Made by a program: the position numbers and the translations under genes
Source: Pithys albifrons albifrons
Taxonomy: Eukaryota; Chordata; Aves; Passeriformes; Thamnophilidae
DNA: 64,000 bases
NCBI RefSeq assembly: GCF_047495875.1
Contig: NC_092461.1
Location: 49,295,101 to 49,359,100, forward strand
Reading direction: 5' to 3'
The notes under the pieces: model-generated
The model's input: only the letters and a program-made list of their open reading frames with translations
The model's database searches: none
What the model was told of the DNA's origin: nothing
Part shown: one piece after another, positions 23,832-35,500 of the stretch
How positions within the stretch are numbered: position 1 is the first letter of the stretch
Layout: the number at the start of each line of letters is the position of its first letter

Positions 23832-23999
23832 GTTCACTAGAGCTCTGATGATGGGAAACCCAGATGATCACTTGAGGGCATTGCAGACCTCTTCAGAGCA
23901 AACTCTCAGAGTGATGCTGAGGAAGGGCTTTGAGAAGTTTGCAGCACAACAGACAAATACACAGTCACTCGACTGGAAGAAAATCCATGACTCTTACAG
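23832..23999 (+). CDS. Candidate internal coding exon of an unidentified protein
   Basis: This is the most protein-like stretch in the window. It is preceded by a pyrimidine-rich run and ATTATCAG (acceptor AG at 23830-23831) and followed by ACAG then GTGGGT (donor GT at 24000-24001). The exon is 168 bases, a multiple of three, with the same phase at both ends. The frame is open throughout and reads FTRALMMGNPDDHLRALQTS, then a segment with LRKGFEKFAAQQ and ending LDWKKIHDSY: charged, helix-like and free of low complexity. Upstream and downstream of the splice sites the frame continues but becomes Cys/Trp/Val-rich and non-protein-like, as expected for intron. I do not recognise the protein. 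The FxKF...DWxKI spacing loosely recalls the N-terminal region of UDP-glucose pyrophosphorylases, which is too weak to use. A decayed pseudogene exon is possible. Confidence 0.45.
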
Positions 24000-26900
24000 G
24001 TGGGTGTTGAGGTGTGGCAACTAAAATCTAGAGACCTTTTGCCTATTTTTGTGGGTTTATGTAATTCAAGAGTAAGAGCTTTGTACAGGTTACATGTACT
24101 CAAAAAGTAATTCAACTGGGTGTGCATTTAATACCACTCAAGTTAGCAAAGTATCAGTCTCATTTTAGTCTATTTCCTCTATAACACAGTTGATTAACAA
24201 AAGAAAAAAAGAAAATATGATAGGAGAACTATCTTCTGAAAGCCTCCTCTGGCCAGACAGGACAGTGTCCCAGACTTCAGGTCTGTACTGAGCCCACAGC
24301 TCCTCACACTGGTGATGGCAGAGGACATCAGTCACCTCCTAAAAGTGACCTCCTATCCTTCAGGTGCAACAGGAATAGTTCTTGTCAGGAAAATTGTGTT
24401 CACAAGCAGAGTAAGGCTGAGGAACAGATATAAATACTCAGGTCTGTCTTATGAAAAGTCCTTGGAAAAGATAGCAGAGGTCTGATCTGCTCTAGCTCTT
24501 CCAGAGACACCTTTCCTCACCTCTTTTAACACCTGTTGGGTGCCTGCAACCAGGAGACTTACAGAAAGGCGAGAAGTGAGGACCAATGTGGAGTGGTTCT
24601 TGCAAGAGACAAGGGTGAATTTGGGTGAAGTAAGAAGGATGACTTTCTAGATACAGAAGTACCTATAGTATGAGGACAAGGTTTGGTTTTGTGTGCCTTA
24701 GGGACATGCAGGGGTGACAAACTGAGGACTGGTGGATTCTCTCTGGGGACAGGTTGATCCTTGGACTATACAGCAGGCAGCCTCAGTCATTGCCTCACTA
24801 GCATTGGCTTCCTTACACTCTCTCTAGGACTGTATTTCTTTTATTAAAACCAAATTCCAAACCTATGAAAAGAATCAGTCATTTCAAGTAGTTCCTAGCT
24901 GGGAAGCAGGCACTTGAGTCCAGACTGCCTTAGTCTAGAAGATGCTGGATGTCCACCAGCATCTGAATTTTTTGTATTTCCATTGCCAATTGTGCCAGGT
25001 GAACATGCTGCTTGAGGCCTCATAGACCCCTGTGGACCCCACTGAACATCAAACAGCATGGGGTCTTCTACATGAAAGACCTTGATTCTTTTCTTGTCCT
25101 CACAGCCACTCCATCACAGTGGGTGGAGGCTGAGAGCCTGTAGAAAAATTGAGATCCTGGAACTTTTTCTTCTCCCTGTTCCCTTTGGTCTCTCTCTGTC
25201 TTAGAGGACACAGGTGCTGATATCATCTACCTCAGGAGCTGTCACACCACAGGGACAAACTCCTCTCCTCTTCTGGGCCTGGCTCTCCAAAAGCTCTGCT
25301 GGTGCAGGAGCAACTCAAAGGCCTGTGGAAAACTGGTGCCTGAAGCTTTCACTGATGAACATTTAGCATCAAGCCCAGAAAATGTATAATATATATATAT
25401 TAACTAAATTGTATAATTTATGTATTTTATTTAGCATTTTATTTGTGTTGATCTTTAAATAGTCCTAGGTCACAGAAATCCTTAAAATTGGATATTTGCA
25501 GAGGTCTGTCTGTTTGTTGACTAGCACATTAAAATTCTTCCTTTAATTTTGCCACTAAGCTCATGAAAAAAAACAAAAGGAAATTTGCATTCATCTGCCT
25601 TCTGTCCTTGACTGCTTAGGAGAAGTACAGGAATGCCAGCTTCTAGTACATGTAAGAGTAGAAAGATCAGGACTGGAAAACTATATGGAAGTTTGTAAAT
25701 GAAAGCTACAGCTCCAATTTCTGATGTGGTCACGCAGCTTCACAGAATGTTAGAGTAGTCTCATTTCCTTGGGAAGGGTTCATAGGTCTCTGTTGCCTGG
25801 TGAGACAGTGCTGGATAACCTGATGCTGCAGGAGTGCTCACAGTGTAAATCAGAGCCCTAAAAATGGTTCCCAGAGGCTTTCAGCCTGCAGTGTCAGCAC
25901 AGAAACAAAGCAGAGATTGCCCTTGAATATGGTAGATGTGGTGCCTGCTCAGTTATAAAGACCCAGTGAGAGCACAGCCATGGTCTCTGATCTTTTATGA
26001 AAACACACTGATTAGAAAAATTGTCATTTCTTTGTGAAGCCTGAAGTCCAGTGCAAAGGCAAGTTAATGACTTGTAGCCTGTGTCTCCTTCACATAGTGC
26101 TGTGGCATCCTGCCAGAGTGGGTGTCCCTCTGCCCAGCCTACAGCCCCAACAGCCCCCACAAAAGCCCTACCGGTCCAGTCACCTCCCTGCCACTCTGCA
26201 CAAGTGCTGTTTGGGAGGACACCCCTGTCTCCTGGGAGATCCTGCATCTTGGAAATCCTGCTGGGCTGCAGCAATTCAGGGATGACTCTTCCTTTGTCCC
26301 AGCCTCATCTCCCCTGCGGCCACCAGACCCTCAATTTGCTCTTCAGCAGCAAACAGATGGTTGTGTTCATTGCAAAGGGACAGGGGGTCACTCTGAAGAC
26401 CCTGGTGACCTCATACAGTTTTCTATATGTTTTGTGACACACGTGAGGCACAGATGAAGTCAAAATGCCTTTAACTTTACTGGGAAGGGACAAAGCACTC
26501 TCTGCAGGCACCTTTCCTCTGTGACTGTAGCAGAGGCTGAGCCAACTCGCTTAGGATCATGGCTAGCCTTAGCATATGGGCTTTAGGGGCCGTGACTAGG
26601 CATCACATATAGTTACATCGTTATATACTCATATAATTAAAACTAATTTCAGATCATTATTGGTGAGCTCTGACACTTTAAGATCTTAAAAAACTCCTAA
26701 GTTATGTTGGTTCCAGACTGAAGGGATACCAAATTCAGAATTTTTAATAGAACTTCTCATTACATATTCTCTGACTTCATACAGCATCTGCTGTGTTCAC
26801 AACAATTGATTTCTTTTTATTTGAATTTATTTGCAGAAATACTTGTTCCCTTTCTCCACATGGCTCACCTGCATTGACATAAACTTTTTTGTCTCAGAAA

Positions 26901-28451
26901 TGAGGCAGTTTTCGTTCTCTGTTTACACTCTCAGCATGTTTGCAAAACAGTGACAATAGACAGATTTTAATTACTGAACAGAGATTGAACAGGGGTTCTT
27001 TTCATCTTCGTGCAAATATGCCCTGTGCCTCTATTTCAAATATTGTACTTGTTAGTCACTCAGGCCCTTATCCAACAACTTTTAATATCAGTGGAAAGAC
27101 TGATGCTGGCTGCAGACTGCTGGATTAGGCATTACAGTGCAATAGCACTGACACTTGCTAGAATTTTTAAACTGTTCTTACGTGCATTATTCTGAGGTGT
27201 GGGGCCCATTGTGTTCTCAGCTCCATGTATAAGAGGAGGGGCACCTCAGGGAGAAGTCGTGGTACCATGCTCCTTATTGCCATTCAGTTTTCCAAGCTTC
27301 TCACTTTAAGATCATTAAGAGGTTTGGTCCTCACTGCTCCAGCATGGGCTGTTTCCAGCCAGCTCAGCAATATAAAATAAGCCAACATGAGGCTGGGCAT
27401 TTTGCAGGTCAGCTGGCAGTGGCTGGAAAACCTTTGTAAAGGCTCCTGCCACTCATATCCCAAACACTCCCAAAAATCAGTGACTAAGTGCTCAGATGGC
27501 AGATTAGGGGCGGCTACTGGGGACAGCTCTCCCGAGCCGCCACTGGAGTGCCAGCAGAGGCGTGGATGGGTACGAGCAGCAGAATGTGTCTCCTGAAGGG
27601 CTGCAAATGTGTGAAACCAGGTTCTTAAATAATTCTCTCAGTGCCTGAACATACCAGAGGGACTTTTGTGTGCCAACACAGGCTGGGTGAGAGGAAAACT
27701 GCAGCCAGGTCTTGAGCCAAGTTTTGAAAACCACTCTCAGCCAGGCACTCTCTCTGATGCCACCATCCCCAATGAAGCAGGACTTTCTTTAGTAAACTTG
27801 GATCCTTCTCCTCCTCTTCCTTCTCCTGGCTGCTCTTCCTGAGCATCACACCTCCCAGTTCACAGATGCATCCCAGCTCTCCATCCACAGAGCGAGCTGA
27901 TATTGGCAGTCCATCCCTATTCCTGAAAATTTTAAAACTGTTATTAGTTTAGAAAATGTTCTAGAATTTAACTGAAACCTTGACATTTTTGTTTTAAAGA
28001 GGGCTTGCTGTTCTGAAAAACAGCTAAAAGGCTATGCAGGACCACTTTTTCAAAGAGGCTGGTGCCTCCTGAGGGAATAGTAAGCTATCCTTTGTGTTTT
28101 GGTACTGGCCTCTGGGTGAAGGAGCAGACTGGACAGAGACCTGGCCAGGAGGACTCACAAGGGCAATCACTGCTCATCACTGTGTTTGCAAGGATGTTGG
28201 GTGCTGAGCCATGCTGGACACTTGTGTCCCACATGTCCCTCAGCTGCATAGGCTACAAGTGTGTGGGTTATTTCTCATCCTTCCTGCTCTCCTGCTCCTG
28301 TGACAGCTGCTGACATCTTTCCTTCCTCGAATATATTGCTCAGGCGTGGTTTCTTGTTGAAAGGGATACAGATTCACTTCTGATTAGTACTCAAAATAAA
28401 AGCAATGCTCTGTCTAGTCAGGGTTTTAAAAGGCATGGTTTAGAAAAGGAG
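24000..28451. other. Non-coding DNA, nothing recognised
   Basis: No exon that would continue the candidate exon at 23832-23999 was found, nor any repeat family. A short (TA)n run lies near 25386-25401. Around 25739-25800 the words CACAGAATGTTAGAG and GGGAAGGGTTC faintly recall a CR1 3' end but cannot be aligned further. The stretch at about 26600-26830 is AT-rich. Confidence 0.35.
25386..25401. repeat. Short (TA)n run
   Basis: About seven TA units lie within a generally AT-rich stretch. It is too short to be informative. Confidence 0.7.
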
Positions 28452-28516
28452 GAATAGAAATAGAAATAGAAATAGAAATAGAAATAGAAATAGAAATAGA
28501 AATAGAAATAGAAATA
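28452..28516 (+). repeat. Hexanucleotide microsatellite (AATAGA)n, about 10.5 units, pure
   Basis: The unit AATAGA (read also as GAAATA) repeats about ten and a half times without a single interruption over 64 bases. The flanks, AAAAGGAGG on the left and ATAGACACC on the right, are unique. A pure array of this length is likely to be young and length-variable between individuals. The unit contains stops in several frames and has no coding role. Confidence 0.95.
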
Positions 28517-29437
28517 ATAGACACCTAATGCTTTGCAGTGTAGGTAAACCTTCAGTTAGGGTCAAGGCCACTGGGAAGAGATGCCAGACATGCTTGTCCT
28601 ACCTTGTCTATGTCTGTGGTGCTGGTCATACACAGGTTGAAAACAAGTCCCAGTCCCCTGAACTTGTTAAGCATGATAGCACAGTGGAGTTGGACTGAAA
28701 CACTTTTAACAATCTGACTCTGAATACATTTCCATACTCATTGGCCCAAAATCTGTCTAGCTATGGTGAACTAAGTAATACGTGCCTGAAAAAAAACAAA
28801 TAGTTTCCAAATGTTTCAGGGTTTTTCATGTAAAGAAGTTTCTCATAAATATCACTGACACTTTACTACTAACCTCTGCTATAATTCATTTACTGAAATC
28901 TGGGTCTGACTTGCAGTTGTAACTCTGAGCCACTGTGGTACCACTAATGAAAATAGTTACCCTATTTAATGCTTTGGTATTTTCCCCTGTTCCAAAAAGT
29001 CATGTATCTTAACAGTGTGGAGGGAGCAGGGACCTTCAAGCTGCCCAAAGTCTACTGGTTTTAGTTCCATTCAGCCCTCGTTCCATGTGATGCAAAATGA
29101 GCCTGTGCTGAATCCAGCTGCTTTTTGGTACTCCAGGGAACTTTCCGTGATTTGGGCAGAGTTACTTCTTGCTTACACCCACGTAAGTAGGAACAGGACT
29201 GCAGATGATATATTCACTTTTTTTTTTTTAAAGCTGACTGGGTAACAGAGCCAGAAAAAGAGGCAGCTTTGGTGATAGTGAATACTAGACTTTTCCAGAC
29301 TTCTGACGTAGTTTTTCCTGAAAGCCCTAAAATCTGGAGTGTCATTAGACCTCCTGTTTAGTAGGATGCTGCATGAGCTAATCTCAGCACACGCAGGACA
29401 GAAAGGAATGCTCTCTAACCCAGGTCCCAGGGATTGT
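28517..29437. other. Non-coding spacer, nothing recognised
   Basis: This is AT-rich unique sequence with a poly-T run near 29219-29230. No exon or repeat was recognised. Confidence 0.4.
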
Positions 29438-29510
29438 GTTGGCTTAGCTAGGCTGCTTAGCTAGGCTGTATAAAAGCACCAGCTCTCAGTGCCAGGGAAG
29501 CAGATGAACA
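29438..29510 (+). promoter_or_regulatory. Candidate TATA-type core promoter with upstream 13-bp tandem repeat
   Basis: A consensus TATAAAAG lies at 29469-29476. Directly upstream, GCTTAGCTAGGCT occurs twice in tandem. A start about 30 bases downstream of the TATA box would fall near 29500, followed by an ATG at 29504-29506 that opens only a 17-codon frame. CpG is scarce, so this would be a tissue-restricted TATA promoter and not a housekeeping one. TATAAAA words also occur by chance. The tandem repeat and spacing are the only extra support. An LTR promoter of an unrecognised element is an alternative. Confidence 0.25.
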
Positions 29511-32500
29511 GGGAGCAGAGACCTGTGACGTCCATCTCAGCAGGTTTGCAGGTCTATTAACTGTGCTCTGACCCAATTATATTGGCCTGTACGGGATGTA
29601 GAGAGAAAGTAGCAAGAACTGCTAAGCTTTACTTCAAGACTAAGAGGGTGCAGCAGCATCTGGCACATTGAGCTCAACACAAGTTCCACATGCATTGCCC
29701 AGGAGACCTTTACACAGAAAACCCCTGAGAAGGACACTTGAGCTGGAGATGAAAGTAGACACCAAACTGAGGAACATCATTTGTCTGGAAAGCCGTAAAA
29801 ATTACATCCAACCATTCCATTTCCATTGCCTCTTGCCTTTTGGAGAAGTTTAAATGACCAGCTTGTGCTGGAAGCTGAGGTGCTGTAGCTTTTCTTGACT
29901 GCAGCAAAACCATCTGAAACTTTGGGATTTTGCCTTGAAGAGAGCTTCAGACAATATAGGACATTTTTCTCCATGCTTGATAGAGGCTTGAGGTACTCCC
30001 TGGGAACATGTTTCATGCCAGAGAATAGCCCAGGGATGTGCAGCAGATTGCATGCCCCAGTGGTGTCAGCCCCAGTTCCAGTGTGGTTGTACTGGGTCTG
30101 CCTGGGATGGAATTAACTCTGGTCAATCCACCACAACAATTATAAATGGGTTCTAGAGGCCTTATGCACAAGGGAGAAAATTAGGTCAAGTAGCTTTCCC
30201 AATATGCAGAGTACTCCAGGATGTAGGGTGCTCTTCTAAAAGGCTCTGTCTCTTTTGTATTGCCCTGCTATTGAAAATGCTGTACCTCGCTGGAAGACTC
30301 ACTCTTTTCTTGACAACTTACCAATTTCAATAAGTTTGACACCTTGTGGCTTGTTTCACAGAACCTTTGAATTATATGAGCTCTAGTAGGAGTCGTAACA
30401 CAAGCAAAGCTGCAGGACAGGGACATGCCCTGCTCCATTAGCTTCTGCAAGGGCAGTACACCAGACTGGGAGCCACACCCAGAACCTGCTATGCTATATA
30501 TTAGCAGGAGCAGAAGGTTGTTTCTTTTGCCCTATTTGTCAGTTAAAATGACCTTTCTTTGAGTATGCTGTCTCTCTGAGCATGTTTTCATCTGTTGCCT
30601 CGCTGCACCTCCTCAAGCAGGTTTTGAAACCACTGCCCAAATCTAGTCAGGCTAGCAGAAGTCTCTGCAAGTTTCTCTGTATTTTGTGAAAACAAATAGC
30701 TTATTAAAGGAAACTAAAATTAACAATCTTCCACTCAATGATACATAGAGAGGCTTTAGGCCTTCTTTATGCAGTTTAATCAGTTCAGATATACTGCTTA
30801 ACCAGCCATGCTGCATGTGATGAAGCCTAGCATTGCTGCCTACATCATACCTGGTGCAGCTAACATGTCCAAAATCATCAGTGTGAAGGAACAGCAGGGC
30901 TAAGACAGAGAATGGTTGGCCTATGAGCCCTGGGGGTGAGCTGGAATGGAAGAACTGGAAGGTTTCTGGAGCTGTCTGCAGATGTGAAGGAGGCTTGGGA
31001 GCCTTGTAGTGAAGAATTATATGTGACATGGAGCAGGTCTGGAGTCACTGTGGTGGAGAGCATAGGGGCCATAAGACAAGACTCAAGATGAAGCCAGATA
31101 TTTGCTTTGCCCTCCCTTATAACAAAATAGATTTATTTCAACTAGCAGTAGGAATCAGTTCCTACCTATCCTAGGAGCTTCCACTGTTGCTTTTACTAGC
31201 ATTATTTTCATTTTGGATGTATTTCTAATGGCTCATTTTGCTGGCTGTTTTAAAAATCAAAGACAATCATCATGATAAGGCAAGGCAATGACTATTCCCC
31301 TTCATTTTGGCCTCTTCCCTTTCTCTTGATCTGCTACCTCAATCTAGTCCTCTCAGAGTGGCACTGACTTTCTCCATTGTGTAAATGCTGTTTATGGTGT
31401 ACCCCCAGTTTAACTGGCTTATGCTATATTTACTGTTGCTAATCCACCAAAATCTATCTTAAAATCCTCTAAAAATTGCCCCTTGGCAATGTGAAAATCT
31501 CCCTCATCCAATTCATCTTCCAACACAGAATTTCCAGGAGTTAAATCCAGGCTTATTTTATATTGTTTTTGTTTTTGAATTGCCTGGTTATGAAATGTTG
31601 TGTGACAACAGTTCAAAATGGTTACTAACTACCAGCATAGTGGAACTTGCTTCTTTTGTCTTTTAGGAATGACTCCCGCCTTTTTTCCAGAACAGAATAT
31701 CTTTTTGTAAAACAATTCAAAAAGAGACAAATATGCAGACAGTTAAAAGAAATCAAATCCTTGAACTGTTTCTCCCTTCTGTTGTGGACTGTAACTTCAA
31801 CGAGTCAATGCTCTTTGCCAAACATGCATCTTGAAAAGGAAAGTTTTGAGTCAGGTCTAGCCAATCCAGCAGTAGAGTGAAAGGGGAAATGTGTCATCAC
31901 TTCCCTTGTTCCTCAGGGAAGTGCCTGTGGGACAAGCAGTGCTTGGTGTGCTTGGAATCAGTGATGGCCACTGCTCCATACCATCATGCCTTTTTGGAAA
32001 ATGTTTTTTAGCTCATCCAGTCTGACAGGAGCTGAAGGGAATAGAGCTAAGAACTGGCTTTGTTTCCTCCAGACAGGTAGGCTTCCCATTCCCCAGACAT
32101 CTCTATCCCATCCTAGTTTGAGTTTGTCTGTCTATCCAGCTCTCTTTCTCACATGGGATCATCTTCCATGTAAGTAACATCTTCATTACCAAATTTCACA
32201 AGCAAATAATGCTTTTTGTGCTACAATAAATTAGAGCACTCCCAAGTCCAGCCCTTGACGAGCTCTACCAATGTCCCCTTCCCAGTCCCCTCCAGGTTCA
32301 GGAAGCTGTTGCTTACTGGTCAATTTCTCCTCTCCTTGCAATTCTTTGTGCTAGCTTGCATAATCTCTGTTTTAACTAATAATAACCTGTGTTGGGTGGT
32401 TTAGCAGACTCTTGGTAAAATACCATTTCCTTTGACCACTAAAATCCTTTTATCAAAAACAGATACTGTCTAATCTGGACACATAGACACATCTGTTTGA

Positions 32501-35500
32501 TAAAGATATGCACTGGTATTCTCTTCCCCTGTGTTTGCTTTTCCCTTAAAATTTGACTTCATGTTTTGCATGCTACACAGACCTGATAAGGGTCCCATAT
32601 TCATGAGTGGTACTTACAGTTCTTTCATTAGAGACAGCCTGAGCTACAGTGAAGTAGAAATATTTGTTAGAAACACTTGCTGCCAGTCTTACCATTTCAT
32701 TCTCCAGCTCTTTCATTATTCTGTGATTCTCAGATACAGGTCATCTGGTTTTTTTGAGTCAAGCACACTAAAATTCTTCAAATTTTATTCCATTTCAGGA
32801 TTGGTAATTTTTATCCCTATAGTCTAAGTCTACTTAGCTAGCCTATCTTTGCCCCTCTGTTCATTGTCCTCTTGTACTGCAAATTGAGATGAAAGATTAA
32901 ATTGTTTTGGGACTATACCTAGATCATCTTTAATTTGGCTGTTACTCTCTCTGCATAATAACTCCTCTCTCTCCTTGTCCTTGTATTACTGGGTTGGCTT
33001 ACAGCACTTAAATACTTTGGTGAGTTTCATTTGCAAAGGTAACATTGTTTTGGGGCAGCTCTTAATCCATACATTTCAAAATTTTTAATGTCTTTTTCAC
33101 CAGTTTTGGGTAACAGTTCATAAAATTCAGCATTAATAAAATGTCACTCTCCTACTTGAATCTTCCTGAAGCAAATAAAACATGCAGTTGTGACACCTTG
33201 CATAGCCCTGCAGAGGAGGACACAGGGCTTTGCTCTCTGACCCCATATGAGGCTCCAGGGATCAGGGCAGGGAAAAAAAAAAGGCCACAAAGGAGCAGCC
33301 TGCAGTGAACAGGTCCCACTTCATCCCTTGGAGGGCCTGTGACCACCTGGAGGGAGTGGATGGGCAGGACTGGATGACAGCAATGCTCAGACTCAGTGAG
33401 TCAGGAGCAGAGGTTCTTGTATCTGTCCATTTTTGTCTTCTCTTTGCATCTTCTTAAAAAGTTAATGCATTTATAGCCTAGAAGTCATTTTCAAACAGCT
33501 GGGTAACATTCACCTTCTGAAGAAAAAACCACAGTTACATACACTGGAAAATGCTGCCCTTGACAACACTGGTGAGGCAATGGAGGTGAGGGCTGGGTCT
33601 GCAGTGTCCAGCCGTGGCTTGTCATCTGGCTTGCTGAAGTCATGTCCCTCTTGTTACAGTTACAGCTTCACGTTTGTTCCGGTTTGGTTTGTTTTGTTTT
33701 GATGAGTTTGGTTGCTGGGATTTAGCACAGCTGGGCGGCTTGCGCTATCCCACTCGGAGATAACGTGGGAAAACAGCCTTAGTTTTCACTCTCTACGAAG
33801 AATTCAGGGACATCTGTTGTGGCTCGATAGGGTCATGTCTACAAAGGACAGGAAGGTACTTCACACAATGAGGCCCTTTACTCATAGGATTACATAGTTC
33901 TTAGTTCCTGTTAAAGACAGATGAGAGCAGTAAATGCAGCAGTATTGGTAACTGGATCTTACAGAATTTGGCTGTTCCGAGGTTGGGGTGTTTTTTTTTG
34001 GGGGGAGGCAGGGATGGTATTTCTATGTGTTTCTGACAGGCAGTTGCCAACTCTGTCTTACTTGTGCTCTGCAGCAACCATTGTCTGAGTGTGGCTACCT
34101 TCCTCACTTGGTTTTGGTGAATTTTTTTTCCATGTAAACCATATTCATGTGTTTGTCATCATCTGTGGGGAAGGAATGGAGGATGATGAGACAGAGGCTA
34201 TTTTGCTCTCCTCTCCTCAGAGATTGACATCTTTCGGTTTTGTTGCTGCCACAGAGGCCTGACCATGTGATAATCACTCCCACTGCTCTGTGCCCTCCTC
34301 TTGTTGCAGTACCAGGCTGTTACAGGGCTGCTACAGGGCATTCTGTATGAAAACAACACATGCACTTGCCTTTGGGCAATTGCTGCAAGCTTGCACTGTA
34401 GGGATATGCCTAACTGGCATCCACACACCCCTCCTTCTCACAGCAAGGTGAGGGACACAGGCAGGTGCTTGCAGCAGGTGATTGAAAAGGCAAAAGTGAG
34501 AAGTGGAATGTCAAAGGAATGCAGTTGGCCACTGCCGCCAGAGCTGCTGCTCAGGCACAGCTGGGTGCTTCCTCTCAGCTTGGGCAGAGTGGCTGCTGCA
34601 GTAGCAGGGATAGTCCACGTCTCAGCACAATAGCTTCTCTGGCTTCTACTCCCGTATTTAGGAAGTGTGTGACAAATTTATCACCACTTACCTTTTGGGT
34701 ATCAAAGGAAAAAGGGGGGAAAGTGTAGTGATCAAGGAAAGGGCAAAGACGTTTAGTGTAAGTCAGAAAACAGATGCCAAAAATGCTTTCATTCCTATCT
34801 CTTCAGCAGCTACTGACACTAGGAAACCTTTCCATATTATCTGTGGAGAAACAAGTTAAGGAAGTGTCTGCCAGAGATGCTGTGTAACAATGTATGCAAG
34901 GATAGTGAGTTCCATTCCCGAGAGCAAAACTCCAGAGCATTCTTCTGAACTGACCTTCCATTCCACTCTGAACCCTGCCTGCCCACTGATAAAAAGCCAG
35001 GCAAAGGTGGTGATTTAGACTTTACCCGTCTAGTGTTGAGGAGCAGAGACTAGCTGCCGGGGAGGCACTGCGTGACTGGGAGGGACACAGGGATGTCCTG
35101 ATCAGAACTGGCAGAGAATTCAAGCAGAGGGAGTTGTTTATTGTGTCCCAATTCAACCCAGGTGAGATTTTCCCTGTAGAAGATAATGCCTGAGTGGCAA
35201 CCTGGGGCTCAGTGAGCAGGGGGCCGGCCATGGGAAGTGCTGGTACCACTGTGTTTCCGTGAAGGTAGAAAAATGTCACACTCTCATTGTGCCCACTGAG
35301 TGGACAGTGAAACACATGTCAAAGATGTGCTGAAATTCATTTTTTTATAAAACAGGCTATTCACACACTGGTATATTTAACAGGAGTGTGATATATACTT
35401 TCCATGTGAGACTGCAGGCTGGTGATTTGCTATTATAAATTAAATACTAGCAGCTACTCAGATTAGATAAACTGCACAGAAGTGGATAGCAGCAACTCAA

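Noticed and set aside
25739..25800. Possible CR1 3' end
   Set aside because: Only a few words match and the similarity does not continue, so it cannot be supported.
28452..28516. CRISPR-like or satellite array
   Set aside because: The unit is 6 bases with no spacers. It is a simple microsatellite.
31419..31616. Acidic - strand frame of 65 codons
   Set aside because: It looks mildly protein-like but has no splice signals or recognisable similarity.
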